A stretch of 64,000 nucleotides of DNA from NCBI RefSeq assembly GCF_021730395.1, contig NC_069368.1, positions 15,146,001-15,210,000 of the forward strand. The letters are read 5' to 3'. The position numbers and the translations under genes were made by a program. The notes beneath the pieces were generated by a model, which worked only from the letters and a program-made list of their open reading frames with translations, was not told where the DNA came from and did no database searches. This stretch comes from Mercenaria mercenaria (Eukaryota > Mollusca > Bivalvia > Venerida > Veneridae). This document shows, in pieces, positions 21,670-34,604 of the stretch; position 1 is the first letter of the stretch, and each line of letters begins with the position of its first letter.

Positions 21670-24600
21670 AATGGCGCCCAGCGTGGGGTTCGATACTACG
21701 ATAGTCGTGAATCAGAAAAGAGAAAACCAGATCAACAAGAGAGAAAGCCTAAACAGAACAATAACGAAAGATCCGACAACGCTAAGGCTGACACAAAGAA
21801 GGAAGAAACAAATGCAAAGGAGTCTTGAAACTAGAGGACGCGCTGATCACGGGCAAGAACAGAGCATGAATTTTCAAAGTAGCCCCACTGATAAAAAGGC
21901 CATATTTCAAAGGTTGATTGGCGATTCTAACAAAGGCCATGTAAGAGTCAATGGAATCGATGCTACAGCTTTGATTGACAGCGGCTCAATGATAAGTACA
22001 ATGTCAGAAACCTTCTACAATTGTCTAGACCCAAGGCCCGAGTTGAAAACCTTAGATGACTTTGATCTAGACATTAAAGGAGCTAATGGAGCATCAATAC
22101 CTTACAACGGATATATAGAGGCAACTGTAGAAACAGAAATATCGAGTAAGCCAGTAGAGACTCTACTTCTAGTCGTACAAAATACAGATTTCCACTCGCA
22201 ATCACCGGTCTTAATAGGAACCAATATCATTAGAGAAATCCAGAAGAGCACCAATGAAAACAATACAATAACAAAGGAATGGGAGTCTTCATTCATGTCA
22301 ATTACAACAGGCAAAGTAACGGCGACAACAGACATTCTACTACAACCAGGAGAATCAAGAACAGTTAGTTACTGGCTTCTTACGGAAAACTATGAGCTTT
22401 GATGCTGCCTTAACAGAGCCTATAGAGAAAAACAACTCTACCGCAAGCGCAATCATTTGTCCACGTGTAGTCTCTTCAAAATCACAGACTAAAACAGCCA
22501 GAATCCCGGTCAAATTGTGCAACATCTCTGCAAAACCTATAAAGATAAGAGCCAAATCAAACTAATGCCAGTTGCAGGAAGTGAAAGTCATTCGCCAAGC
22601 CGACATCATCGCTCCTCTGAAGACCGCCTTCTCCGCGTCCATACAACCTGAAAAAGTAAACAAAGATATTAGAGCACAAGAAAATAATACAAAATACAAG
22701 AAATATGGACTTGATATTGACAATTCGGATCTGACACCAGAACAAAAGAACAAAGTTTATAATTTATTTGAGAAGTGGGACAAGATATTTCCTAAGTCAA
22801 CATCTGATCTAGGTCATGCAACGGAAGTAAAGCATAAAATCAATCTTACAAACAATGAACCTTTTAAGGAACCTTGTAGACGTATTTCACCGGCAGTTTC
22901 CAATGAAGTTATAGAACACATACAAGAAATGCTAAGAATAGGAGCTATAAAGGAATCCAAGAGCCCTTGGTCATCAAACGTGGTAATTGTACGGAGAAAA
23001 GACAGCTCTATCCGTTTTTGTATAGATACCACGGGTTGAAGAAACCTTACACTTATTATCAGGAGCCAGATATTTCTCAAAATTAGACCTCAAAACAGGA
23101 TATTGACAGGTGGCAATACAAGAAGAAGATAAGGAGAAAACTGCTTTTCAAGTATCTGACCTGGGTTTATATCAATGCGAGCGCATGCCTTTTGGACTCT
23201 GCAATGAGCCGGGTACGTTTCAGAGACTCATGGAGAGGTGTATGGGAGATCTAAACCTCAAGGATTGCTTAATATATCTAGACGGCATAATCATATTCAG
23301 CTCAGACAATGAATCACACATAGAAAGACTCGACAAAGTATTTGAAAGAATAGCTTCATACAATCTCAAACTGAAAAAATCAAAATGCGAATTCTTTAAA
23401 ACAAAAACTACTAACCCCGGACATGTTGTCATCAGAAGGCATCCAGGCAGATCCAGATAAAATCGAAGCAGTTAAAAAGTGGCCAATTCCGAAAAACGTC
23501 AAAGAAACACGAAAATCCCTAGTGTTCATAGGCTATTACAGGAGATTTATTAAAGGCTTTGCCTCCATTGCTCAACCGTTGAATGAGCTTTTGGTTGGCC
23601 ATCCAACCGGAAAACAGAAGAAAACAGCAACCGTTAAATGTAAACCGGCAAAGAGAACACCTTTCAAATGGGGATACATCCAGCAATCAGCCTTCGATCA
23701 GCTGAAGGAGAAACTTACGAACCCAAATATATTAGCTTATGCCGATTATTCACTGCCATTCTCACTTCATACTGATGCGTCGTCAACAGGGCTGGGTGTG
23801 GTGCTTTATCAACACAAAGATGGAATAGACCGCGTTGTTGCTTACGCCAGCAGATCATTGAAACCGTCAGAGAAGAATTATCCAGCTCACAAACCCGAGT
23901 ATCTTGCCCTTAAGTGGTCAGATACTGAAAAGTTCCACGACTACTTGTACGGCGGGGTATTCGAGGTTGTGACTGGTAATAATCCTCTTACGTACGTAAC
24001 GTCAACTGCAAAGCTTGACGCGACAGGACAACGCTGGATGGCCACACTCAGTAACTAAAATTTCACCATCAAATATCGCACGGGGAAACAGAATGCTGAC
24101 GCGAATGGATTGTCAAGAATACCGGACCGTGCAAATGTAGATGAAGGACATACTGTTATCACTGCCATGGCGACTGCAGCTTGTGCAACAATAGAGGAGA
24201 CACCGTACCCTCTCAGCGTTATTACACCGGAGTCGCTCCCTGTTGTTGATAGTCCTCCAGACGTTCCAGATGATGTGCTGATTAGCCATTCCTTGAGCTC
24301 GAAGAACTAGAAAGCAGCTCAACTGCACGACCCAGTCATATCAGAGATAATACGTCATTTACGGGAAGGTACGAAACCGTCAGCCAAGCGGGTTTCAGGA
24401 AAATGTACTCCCATTATGAAGTATTGTCGCGACTGGGACAAACTCGTCTTCAGGGATGGTGTGCTGTACCGCTGAGGTAGTTAATGGACAGGAATATTAC
24501 CAGCTTCTGTTACCAGAGAACCTTCGTTTGGATGTTTTCCATGCATTGCATGAAGATCTTGGTCATCAAGGGCGAGATAGGACTTTGTCCTTGTTCAGAC

Positions 24601-26184
24601 AAAGGTTTTTTCTGGCCTGGTCTACACTCCTTCATACGTGAGAGGGTAGCTCCATGTCCCCGTTGCATCCGTCGCAAGACACCCCCGTCTACCGCAGCCC
24701 TTGTCAACATTATTTCTTCTTCTCCCATGGACCTTATTTGCCTTGACTTTCTCAGTTTGGAGAGGTCTAAGGGCGGGTTCGAGCATATCCTGGTTATCAC
24801 AGATCACTTCACGCGATATGCTCAGGCCTACTCAACGACCAACCAAACTGCTAAAACCACAGCAAAGATACTTTTCGAAAAGTTTATTGTGCACTATGGG
24901 TTCCCTTTGAGAATCCATAGTGACCAAGGAGCTAATTTCGAATCCTCCCTCATTAAGGAACTTTGTCAGTTAGCAGGAATTATTAAATCTCGCACAACAC
25001 CCTACCACGCGATGGGGAACGGTCTGTGGGAAAGATTTAATCAAAGTCTACTAAAGATGCTGGGTACATTAGAAGAAAGACAGAAGTCGGATTGGAAATC
25101 CCATGTTGGCCCACTTGTTCATGCCTATAATGTCACACCTCCCTCAAGCACCGGCTACTCACCCTACTTCCTCATGTTTGGTATGCAACCGAAGTTAGCT
25201 GCAGATGCTCTTCTAGGTCTTAGCACTGAAGATATTAGTGCGAAGTCCAAGAACGAGTATGTACGGAAACTTCGGGATCGACTTACGGTCGCGTACAAGA
25301 AGGTTCGTGAAACGGCAATTAGTACGGCCGATACTAATAAGAGGCATTATGACCTCAAAGTGCGCGCAGCGAAATTACAACCGGGTGATTTGGTGTTTGC
25401 GAGACACGTGACTTTACGTGGCAAACAAAAGATTGCTGACAAGTGTGAACATGACCCTTATGTGGTGGTAAGTCAGCCGTTTTCAGACCAACCTGTATAC
25501 GATGTCAAGAAGGACGTTCCGCACTCCAAGAAAGTAAGGAACCTTCTACTACCTCTTGGTGTAACGTCTGAACAAGATAAGGTTGAGCCAAGATCCGAAC
25601 AGGCACCGAGGTACGTTATACCCCAGCGAAGAGGGACCGACACTAGCACACCACCAGATAGTCCATCTCCTTCTGACACGGAAGCTGACACAGGCCGAAC
25701 AAAGTGCACCATCAGACCGCCCAGATGGATTATAGTTAATGAGTAGGTCAGGTATACAGTTGTATATAGTACACATATTTCATATATTTTTATGCCTATG
25801 ACTTGAACATGTAGTTAGTCTTTGTAGAATTTGCTTGTGACAAGCTCCACTTTTTTGTCACATGTTGGTTGTTCTGTATGTACTCGTTCGTACGTCAGTC
25901 CGTCTGACCGTGTGTCTGTCTGGAGCTCATACAATTTAGATAGTAAATCTTGTATGCAGATTATTAGCTGACTCGATACGGGTTTCATGAATCTGATTGC
26001 AGAGTAATTGTGTATTTTGCATATTTATATTGTAAAATGTCATTTGTTATTTGTTTTTTTTTACATGTATTCTGTACATTTATGCATTTTGGTGTTGAAT
26101 TATATTTCAGCATTTCTTTTGTGAGTGTTTGGCGTAATGTTGTTATTTGAAATGTCGGGACGACATTACTCCACCGGTGGAGAA

Positions 26185-26915
26185 TGTGTCATAGGTTGGA
26201 AATAAATAAACAAATAAACTATATTGATGATACATATTGTCTATTGTTTCGTTTTCCATCTTAACTGCAATCTAATAAACACCGGCCTCTGATTCGTAAA
26301 TGTAGTGTAGCAGTATTACAACAATAGCTTTTACTATAGTTTAGTAAATTAGTCCTTGCTTCCCCTCGACCATAAACAGATACGTACTGTTGACCCTCTA
26401 CTCGGACAGTTACATCACATGACCTAAACTGACCATTCACAGCAAATAAACATTCGCACTCGCCATTTTAGCTAAACATCAATAACACCATATTTTCCGT
26501 GCTAACAGAAATCCATTATTCTGTAGACATATATATGCAGGTAATTATTAAAAACATGTACCGCTAGTTTTTATCTACAACTACATGTACTTATTTGTCG
26601 ATTGATGTATTGGTGATTGTAGCCATGGTCCGATGAATTGTTGACATTATTTCAATTGTCTATATGTAAACGGTATTTATCGCGATCACGTTATTGCTTG
26701 ACCATCAATGTTACATGTATTGCCCAATACAGTACTTGTATTTTTATATCAGTAGCTATCTATTTACTGTGGTATTTTGTATATGTTTCAGTTGATTGGT
26801 TGATTGATTGATATCTCTTGGTTTGAGACAATACATGTCACAACAATTATGAGGTGTTCCTCTTCTGTTGTCACGCCCAAACCCCGACCAAACCCCTTAC
26901 TGGCAGCCGGCGACA
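26185..26915 (+). repeat. 3' LTR of the Ty3/Gypsy fossil
   Basis: About 731 bp, the same TG...CA ends as the 5' LTR. Most of it is within a few percent of the 5' copy. Confidence 0.88.
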
Positions 26916-28271
26916 CATTCTCATTGCCAGCTTTCATTGCCAATTTTACATTGTAGTCTCCCATGATTATCTAGCAATTCGTGCATATCTGGATTGTTTC
27001 CCTTAGGCCAGACCAGTGGATTAACGTGCTACCTGGTGAAAATTGATATTCGGTCAAAGTACACATAAGGTAGTAGCAATTTACCCTAAGCTAGGTCATT
27101 CGCGCTGACACGTGATTAGGTGCGAAATTATGCTAAATTGTATGTTGGTAACATTTTAATCAATTTTATTGAATTTTGTAGAATAGAGATGTCAAACATG
27201 TTAGAAAGAATAACAATAATGACTTAACAAGGGTGCAAGCTAGAAATTTGTAAAACCACTCTTTCGAATTTCAGGGATATTCATTGCACCCAAGTCATAG
27301 ACTGAAAGTTTCAACGGAAAAATAAAGTCATATCTTAAAAAAAACAATAAAATTTGCCATATACAAGCATTATTCTTTGAGAAAGAAAGAACCCCGATGC
27401 GATACCCTAGATTTTCTCTAAATAATAATAATAATAACTGTCATTTAAGGAATGATAATTTTGATTTTCAGATAATTTACTGTCAATTACTGAGAAGAAA
27501 AAATAAATGCGCATGTTTATTTTGCAGCATATTTTTGATGCGCATGACAGATATATTCAGTCAAAGGTATAAAATACTAGTATGACATTTTAATTGCATT
27601 CCACCCCCAAATCCAATAAACAACTTCTATCTTATCTGCTGCTTATCAGCGATTACGTAACGTAAGCTGATTATAGGACAATTAGCACAGCAGGGGCCAA
27701 CTAGACCATGAAGATGTGTGCAGTGGAGTTGAAAGAAGTTTATTTTCCTTCCGTGAATGTGGAATAATAATAATAATAATCATAATCATAATATAAGTAT
27801 TATAATAATATTATATTAGTAATAATATTAAAAATAATAATGATTATAAAACTCATGTATTATAGTGAAAACTCAATGAGTTCATTGTGTTGACAAACAA
27901 TGTCTTATAATATCATAATTTTATAATATCTTATAATATCATAATTATAATGAAAAAAAGTCATACCGGTGAAAGTGATCCTTCCATTATATTTTTAATA
28001 GAAAACTTATAAAATAATGGGAAAATAGTTTTCTCATAGCCATGCAATCACCATTATTGGAATGTAATATCACTGGATAAAATCAAATCGATTTCAATTA
28101 TAAGTTGCCTAAATTGTACTTTCAATCTTAGCCAAATGTTATTTACAATATTCTCGAAGTATTTAAACAACTGAGTGAATGTCACAATATTTCTAAAATA
28201 TCAAATTTGAATAAAGCATTTCTACTGGTAAGGAACTGAGGAAACGCTTAAGGAAACATTTAAATGATTCT
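26916..28271. other. No gene; AAT microsatellites
   Basis: AT-rich. AAT runs lie near 27420 and at 27762-27850, and 'cttataatatcataat' is repeated near 27905-27945. No exon is supported. Confidence 0.55.
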
Positions 28272-28874
28272 ATTTCCTGCGAATGTAGGACGTTTTGGCC
28301 AGCGGACGTTTTGGCCCGGACGTTTCGGCCTAGGATCTTTCGGCCTAGGATGTTTTGGCCAGGCATTTTTTGGGGGTAGGACGTTTTGGCCAAAAATAAA
28401 TTGTGGTTCCAGATCGTGCAAAATATGGTCTGGAGATTATTCTAAAGAATGTTATAGTATAAGTGAACAAATTAAACTGACAATAAAACATACTCATGGT
28501 ATTTTAATTTTATTTTTTATAGTCTTTTTATATGTATACATAAACATATACACATACACATTGTATATATATGTGTGTGTGTGCGCGTGTGTGTGTGTGA
28601 ATATATTTGCCATTTACAACCAAAAGAGTTATGAAAATAAATTTTATTCACAATTATTTTTTTTAAAAAGAATGATCAATTATACTGTAACATATGATAA
28701 CATATTAATGTCCAGATCATAATTTGCATATAATGGAAATAATTTTTTTTTTTTTGGCCAAAACATCCTATCTCAAAAATTTTCTTGGCCAAAACATCCT
28801 AGGCCGAAAGATCCTAGGCCGAAACGTCCGGGCCAAAACGTCCGTGGCCAAAACGTCCGTCCTCCATTTCCTGC
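28272..28874. mobile_element. Mutator-like fold-back element with 9-bp target duplication
   Basis: The element (28281-28865, 585 bp) is flanked by the 9-bp direct repeat ATTTCCTGC at 28272-28280 and 28866-28874. Its inverted ends, about 100-120 bp each, are made of head-to-tail variants of GGACGTTTTGGCC and CCTAGGATSTTTYGGCC. The middle is AT-rich with a (TG)n tract at 28569-28600. Long terminal inverted repeats with 9-11 bp duplications are the hallmark of Mutator-like (MULE) transposons. No transposase is present, so it is non-autonomous. Open frames of 152 and 66 residues across the arms are by-products. Confidence 0.75.
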
Positions 28875-29639
28875 ATTGTGTTCCAGTCATATCGTATTAG
28901 CCCATTCTTTCAATTTGTCGCATTATTTTCACAGTTTTCTTATTATAAGTTTCTTTTGATCAATTAATAATTCGGTAATTGGTTGCGCCTGTACTTGTCT
29001 CGTTAATTAACGATTAAACATAGCAAACAATAAAGAAATTTTAAAAAAATGATTAAAAACAAGAAAGTTTTAGATGAAAAAAGAAATGAAAAAACAACAG
29101 AAAAATGACATACAAGATCAAACACAATCATATTGTAATCGACCAGCAGTATACTAATACATGTAATAGGTCTAGCTATGTAATACGCGGTCATTATATA
29201 TCCTAGATCACGTTCAAACGTAGGGTACCAGAGATTGGAAACTAGGTCACTAGGTAAAATCATAAAAAATCTTGGTAACACTCTATATGCCACATTTAAT
29301 TTTCCACTTGATCTTCGTAAAACTTTGCCAGAAAGTTTGTCAGGTTTCAAACTGGATTATCTTGGTCAAAACTAGGTAACTAGGTCAAATTATATTAAGA
29401 CCTTGTTAACACTCAGAAGGCCACATTCTTTTTGGCAGTGCATAGCTACACATCCAAGAAAGCTGTGGGTCGGTCCTCATTGAGTACATAAATAGTATAC
29501 CGCTTGTCGATTCCCAAACTTCCCAAACTTGATTAAAAAGGTGTATTAAATGTAAAGGGTCTGATGCCAATTTTGGTGTCAATAAGCAAAATAATGTTAC
29601 AAAGAGTTGCATTTATTTTTGAACACCCATTGTAGCTGC
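28875..29639. other. No gene recognised
   Basis: AT-rich. Phrases such as 'aaactaggtcactaggtcaaat' near 29240 and 29365 suggest a diverged tandem unit of about 120 bp. The minus-strand 115-aa frame has no domain. Confidence 0.4.
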
Positions 29640-30267
29640 GGTGGCACCTTTTGGAACCATTGAGAAGACCATGCAAGGATGCTACAGACCAAGTTTGGTG
29701 ATGGTGTGTCAAGAAGCTGTTTAAAGATTTTACTTTTTTAACCTCTAAAAGGAGCCAAGCGAAACTATTTGAAACACGAGGCCCATAATGACCCTAGATC
29801 GCTCACCTGAGTTACACCACTTGCTTGAATAGTTTATGTCGACGGTTATGCAAAAGAAATTATTTTGAAATAGTGCCAGTATCTGATTTCTGACAAGAAT
29901 ATTAAATTTCAACTAAACAAGAGACCCAAATGGTCTAAGTCGTTGACCTGAAGAGAACCTTAACCATCTGACATTGCTTCCGACCAAGTTTGGTGAACAT
30001 CCTTTAAGACGTTCATTAAAATAAAAGTTATTTAAATGTTTTTTCTCTATGTTTTGCTTTGACGGTCCATTAGTTACCATCAGAACAAACTTCAAGGCAA
30101 GACTTTTTTGAGCTTGGTGTCCCCTATAAGGGACCAAGCAGAACCCTTAGAACAAATTTGGGAGAGGACCTCACAATGCAACTAGAGACCAAGTTTGATG
30201 GAGATCCATCAAGCGGTTCATAAGAGTTTTTATCATTTTAAGCTCTAGTAGCCTCTAAAGGGGCCAA
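29640..30267. repeat. ~145-bp satellite array, left segment (diverged)
   Basis: Diverged copies of the unit found at 34605-35755 (ctctagtggcccctaaaaggggcc...accaagtttgatgaagatccatcaag...). They include a 'gacctgaagagaacc' / 'gctcacctgagt' junction near 29805-29955. The array is cut at 30267 by the element at 30268-32141. Confidence 0.65.
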
Positions 30268-32141
30268 CCCGGCTGTCAAAATTCCAGAAGTTTCCATGCA
30301 ATGTCTTTGAATTTCCATGGAAGTCCGGACGCTGGAGTAATCGGACAAACTTTCCGGAGCTTGATATGGAAAACTGCGGAAAAATGTCCAGGGATTACAG
30401 GAGAACTTTCCATGGACAATTTTCCGGAGTGATTCTACGGACGTCCGTGAACAATTTTCTGTCCAGTTATTCCGCAGTCGTCCAGGAAGTTCTGCTGACA
30501 GTATTATTCAATAGCAATAAATATGATTTATAGACTTTTTTGCAGTACATGTATAGCGAGCAATAACACTTCAGTACAAGCAATATGATTTTATTGCATG
30601 TGATCACTTTTGCAGTTTCAAACACTATATGATATATATGATCAAAGAAAATGAATCTTTGCCAGTTAAAAGTGACTGATTGGAATATTTTAAGCATATA
30701 CATAGTTTCGAACAAAGATTAGTTACACTTAAGTAATGATGAAATCATTCAAAGAAAGTACCTAAAGATATCTGTTTTCATATATGCATACTATTTATAA
30801 AATCTTTGTGAAGCCTTTGGTTATACTTTAGCATTCATTGTTTTATGCTATATAATGACTGATGTACAAATATACATGCATGTGTTAATTAGCATAATTA
30901 CAAATGTATGTATTGTTTCACTGGTCAATTATGTAAACAAACTTACTTGAGCAATTTCTAGAATCCTCAATATTAACTTTGAACTGAATTACCTCACATA
31001 ATAAAGTTTCACTAATTTTTTTATCGCGGCCTGGCCGCGATCATATGGAATAGGTGAAGTATATGCGCGCTGGGGAAAATATTTCATGATGGACCTGTGC
31101 ATGAATTCTTTACTTACGGGTGAAACAGGTCTCATAAGCGTAAATATGACTAGCTTCTACTGATTATAAAACATACCGTACGATTTATTGTGAATTAACT
31201 GTTGTTGTACTTTTTGTAGTTCAACCGCCACTCTTGTTTAAGAGCAACATTTAAAAAAAACACGTTTTTTTCATCCTCAAGTAATAAGTAAGTAGACTCG
31301 CCCAGTGTAATCAATAACCCACAATTGACCGACCCCTCTGGTACAGTATCAAGACGCATAATCAAACTCTATACATAGAGCTCCTACTTCACCCGATTTA
31401 CATTCGGAACATTTTCACGCGGGTCGGGCTTTATCGTATATTTAACATGGGATTTTTGAACCTTCCAAAGATGTTGGAAATGTTTGTCTCATTGTTTATT
31501 TTTTTAATAAAAATGTTACTGCTTTCATTGTCTACCACTTTTTTACACCCTTGCCTGAAAAAACAGTAATGAGTTTGTACACTGTTCAGACAATTGTGCT
31601 CTGTTGAAATTTAACCAAACACAAGTTTACCTGCATTATGGTAAACGCTTCTTTCCTGCACAAACGACAATTTCGCAACTTCTGTCCGGTTTGTACAAAT
31701 TTCTGGCCGCGATAAACCATTTGACTTGTACACAACTTGTTAACATCAGACTTCCAGTTACACATTTTGAAAATTCCTCTGTAAGATCAGTTCATCTAAT
31801 TGGCTGAGCTTGATCACATGGTATTCCCAGTCTGATGCTAATTGTTTTCTGATGTGTTTAAAATCCCTTAGAAAATGACAGAGTTATTTTCCAGAGTTAA
31901 ATGACCAGAATTTTTTCAAAGTGCTACTTTTCCGCAGTGTCGGTGAATATTCCATGAACATTTTGATAGATGTCCAGAGTAATTTCCAGAGTTGTCCTAG
32001 GAAAACATTTGCAATCACTCTGGACATGTTATATAACCGGTGACTTTTCCGGACTATTCCATGGAAAGTACCTACTTTCCATGGAAGTTTTGCATGTGTC
32101 CGCAATTTTTCCACAGTTACTCTGGAATATGTTCAGCCGGG
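30268..32141. mobile_element. 1.87-kb inverted-repeat element inside satellite array
   Basis: The ends are CCCGGCTGTCAAAATTCCAG and, on the other strand, CCCGGCTGAACATATTCCAG. Both termini (30268-30500 and 31880-32141) are rich in degenerate repeats such as TTCCATGGAA, TTTTCCGGA and TCCAGAGT. The satellite monomer reads continuously across the insertion (ggggccaa / aagtacccc), which fixes the ends and implies at most a 2-base AA target duplication. The middle is AT-rich without a transposase, so the element is non-autonomous. The superfamily is not assigned. Confidence 0.65.
31020..31716. mobile_element. Possible nested element with TTTATCGCGGCC ends
   Basis: TTTATCGCGGCC at 31020 and its reverse complement ending at 31716 bracket ~700 bp. 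The left end is itself a 19-bp palindrome (ATCGCGGCCTGGCCGCGAT, 31023-31041). The inverted ends are short, so this is tentative. Confidence 0.3.
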
Positions 32142-32530
32142 AAGTACCCCAATTTATACAATTTTGGGAGAGGATCTTACAATGACGCTACAGACCAAGT
32201 TTGATAAAGATCCACCCAGTGTTTCATGAGAAGATGTCATTTTCCCCATTTTTAACTGTAGCGGCCTCTAAAAGGGTCAAACACCACCACTTGAAAATAT
32301 GTGGGAGAGGGCCTAAATCCTTACAGTGATGCTACAAATTAATTAAGTTTGAGGAAGATCCATCAAGCGATTCATGAGAAGAAGTCATTTAAAGGTATTT
32401 CTATTTTTAGCTCTAGTGGCCCCTACATGGTTCCAAGCGTCCCCATTTGAACAAAATTGGCATGTAACCTTACGACGATGATAGACTAATTTTGATGAAG
32501 ATCCATGGGAAGAAGCAGTTTAAGGTACTT
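32142..32530. repeat. ~145-bp satellite array, middle segment
   Basis: Two and a half monomers continue directly from the point where the array was cut at 30267. Confidence 0.75.
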
Positions 32531-34604
32531 CCGCCATCTTGAATTTAGAGTGACCTTCACTTGAAGTGTGAAAATATAGTGAACAAAAGCTTTCAAATGC
32601 AGCTGTTGCAGAATACAAAAACAGCTCGGTTTGCAAGATCTGAACTAAAAGTATCTGTATAAAAAGTAAAACTAAAATTTGGAAATAAACAAAGAAGATA
32701 TTTTACCTGTATTTTTCCAAATTTTTGGTTAGATTTATAAATCCTTTCAAAATACTTTATTAAAAATTCATGAATGACAAAAGTTAGTTCAAAGTTTCAA
32801 TAAGTGCATAGGAGAATTGTCTTACTGAATAGAACTAAACTTATTACAAAATCTGTTTCCAAACCTGACCACCTCATGTATTAAAACGAAAATAAATCTG
32901 TACATATTGCTATTTTCAGCATACATAAAAGTAGTGCAATGTGCGGACAATGATTTTTGTACGTATGGTGTACCAAACTGCCTAAAATTGTAAGACAAGC
33001 CTCAGACTTAATGTGAACAAGATTTGGCAAAGATCCAAAATTCTTTTCAAGGATTGTGCAAGTATAAGAAAGGTTTAATTTATTATAGTGGAATTTATGT
33101 ACCTACGCGCTGCTTATCTCACGAAAAATTTGGTGGAAATGGAATTTTCGGCACTTCCTGCGGTAACTACCGAAATTACTTAACGTAACTTTCTCACTCA
33201 TACGTGATTGTATATTTATAAATTATAAAAACAATCGAAATATTTGCTTTATCACGATATAATATTTTTAGACAATCTTGAAACATTAGGCCACAGTATT
33301 TCCGCATACTGGTCCAGGACAAGTTCGATGTGTATAGTGATTCCTTATTAGATGTTTCATGCGTCGTAAACTAACCAATTTTGATCTATCGACTTTTTAA
33401 ACAATATGAGAATAATGCAGCATGTTTTTGAAAACACAGTGAGAATAAATCGCAGAAATTTACAGCCAAATATGTTAGGAGGTAATACAATTTGTACACA
33501 GTTGTAGATAACTACGAAACATTTTACAAAATGCAATCAGTTGAACTTCTCACGCGAAAACCTGATGATTAAAATCAGCAATATCTCAAAAGTAACTTTT
33601 CTGCATCTTGCTTCTTCGTTAAACAATGATATTTTTTTCACATTTTCATAGATTTAAACTGATAATAAATGTGCATTGAAATTCCGGCATAGAAAAGGAC
33701 ATTGACTTTACATTACTGCGGTGTTGACAGCAGAAACAGCGGTCCAGTACTAAGACTGTCTACGAAACCAAGGATAACGAGCTCTTTATCTGAAAATTAC
33801 GAACATTGGGATCAGTGTTCAGTATACACCTGAAAATGATAGACTTGCTATTTGCCGAGTGCACACTGGCTTGTTTCCTGTCGTCGTTAATATAAAGTAG
33901 ACTAGTAAATATTCGTACACATGCATAATCTCATAAACAGTTCTTTAATGTATGTTCTCTGAAATGAGCAAATAACTGGCTCAACTGAGACACCATACTT
34001 TAAAGTAAATTCAGTTTATTCACCACGAGGTTCAAAATGCACGGGAGTCTCGTGATAATACATGCCTTTAATTTCACATGGTTGAAGTGTAAACAAATAG
34101 TTATATTTGCTTCGTTTTATTTCTCACGGTAAAGATCGGACGGTTTTTCATATTGGAATAATTATAGAACATCTAAGGAGACATATATATTTCAGTAAGG
34201 AAATCTCAGGTAAAAGAACAATCATATATTTTATTCCTTGAAATAAACATGGCGGCAAAATATTTTAGAAAAACTGTGCACGTGTTTTGCGCATTAGAAT
34301 GTTTAACATTTTCTTGAAAAAGTAACGCTCGTGTGCACTATTTTGGCATTTCTTTGATTTGAAAATAAATGTTTTATAGCAATTTAGGCTGCATAAGATA
34401 CCGAAATTTTGCACCAAAAATGTTCACACATTTTCTTCTAAAGCACTATGGAGATAGGGTTCAGCGTAGCTTTCATGCTCGCAAGTTTACCTACAGATAT
34501 ATCTTTTCAATTTTTATCATATACTTTTTGTGTCCTTGCATTTCGAAAGCTGTTTCGAGGGTTCTGATTTTTCACATGGATTTCTAATTTCAATTTGCGG
34601 AAAT
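32531..34604. other. 2.1-kb non-array segment, no gene recognised
   Basis: AT-rich sequence interrupting the satellite array, without a coding frame that I can support. It may be a further insertion, since array monomers stop at about 32530 and resume at 34605, but I found no clear terminal repeats. Confidence 0.45.

Larger units (their letters stand above)
20960..26915 (+). mobile_element. Ty3/Gypsy LTR retrotransposon fossil
   Basis: Two similar LTRs flank about 4.5 kb of internal sequence. A tRNA primer-binding-like site (TGGCGCCCAGCGTGGGG) follows the 5' LTR. In order, the interior retains traces of an aspartic protease, a reverse transcriptase, an RNase H, an integrase zinc-binding and catalytic region, and a C-terminal tail. 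The protease-RT-RNaseH-integrase order is diagnostic of the Ty3/Gypsy group. No gag capsid or zinc-knuckle region was recognised. The pol region is broken, with about half a dozen interruptions, so this is an inactive relic. The LTRs differ by several percent over most of their length, so it is not a recent insertion. No matching target duplication was found at the outer ends. Confidence 0.92.

Noticed and set aside
21608-25746. Reading the protease- and integrase-like frames as host genes
   Set aside because: They lie between two matching LTRs in Ty3/Gypsy order and belong to the fossil element.
28193-28722. Frames of 66 and 152 residues with repeated GQNILGRK or RTFWPGRFG-like motifs
   Set aside because: They are translations of the GGACGTTTTGGCC arm repeats.
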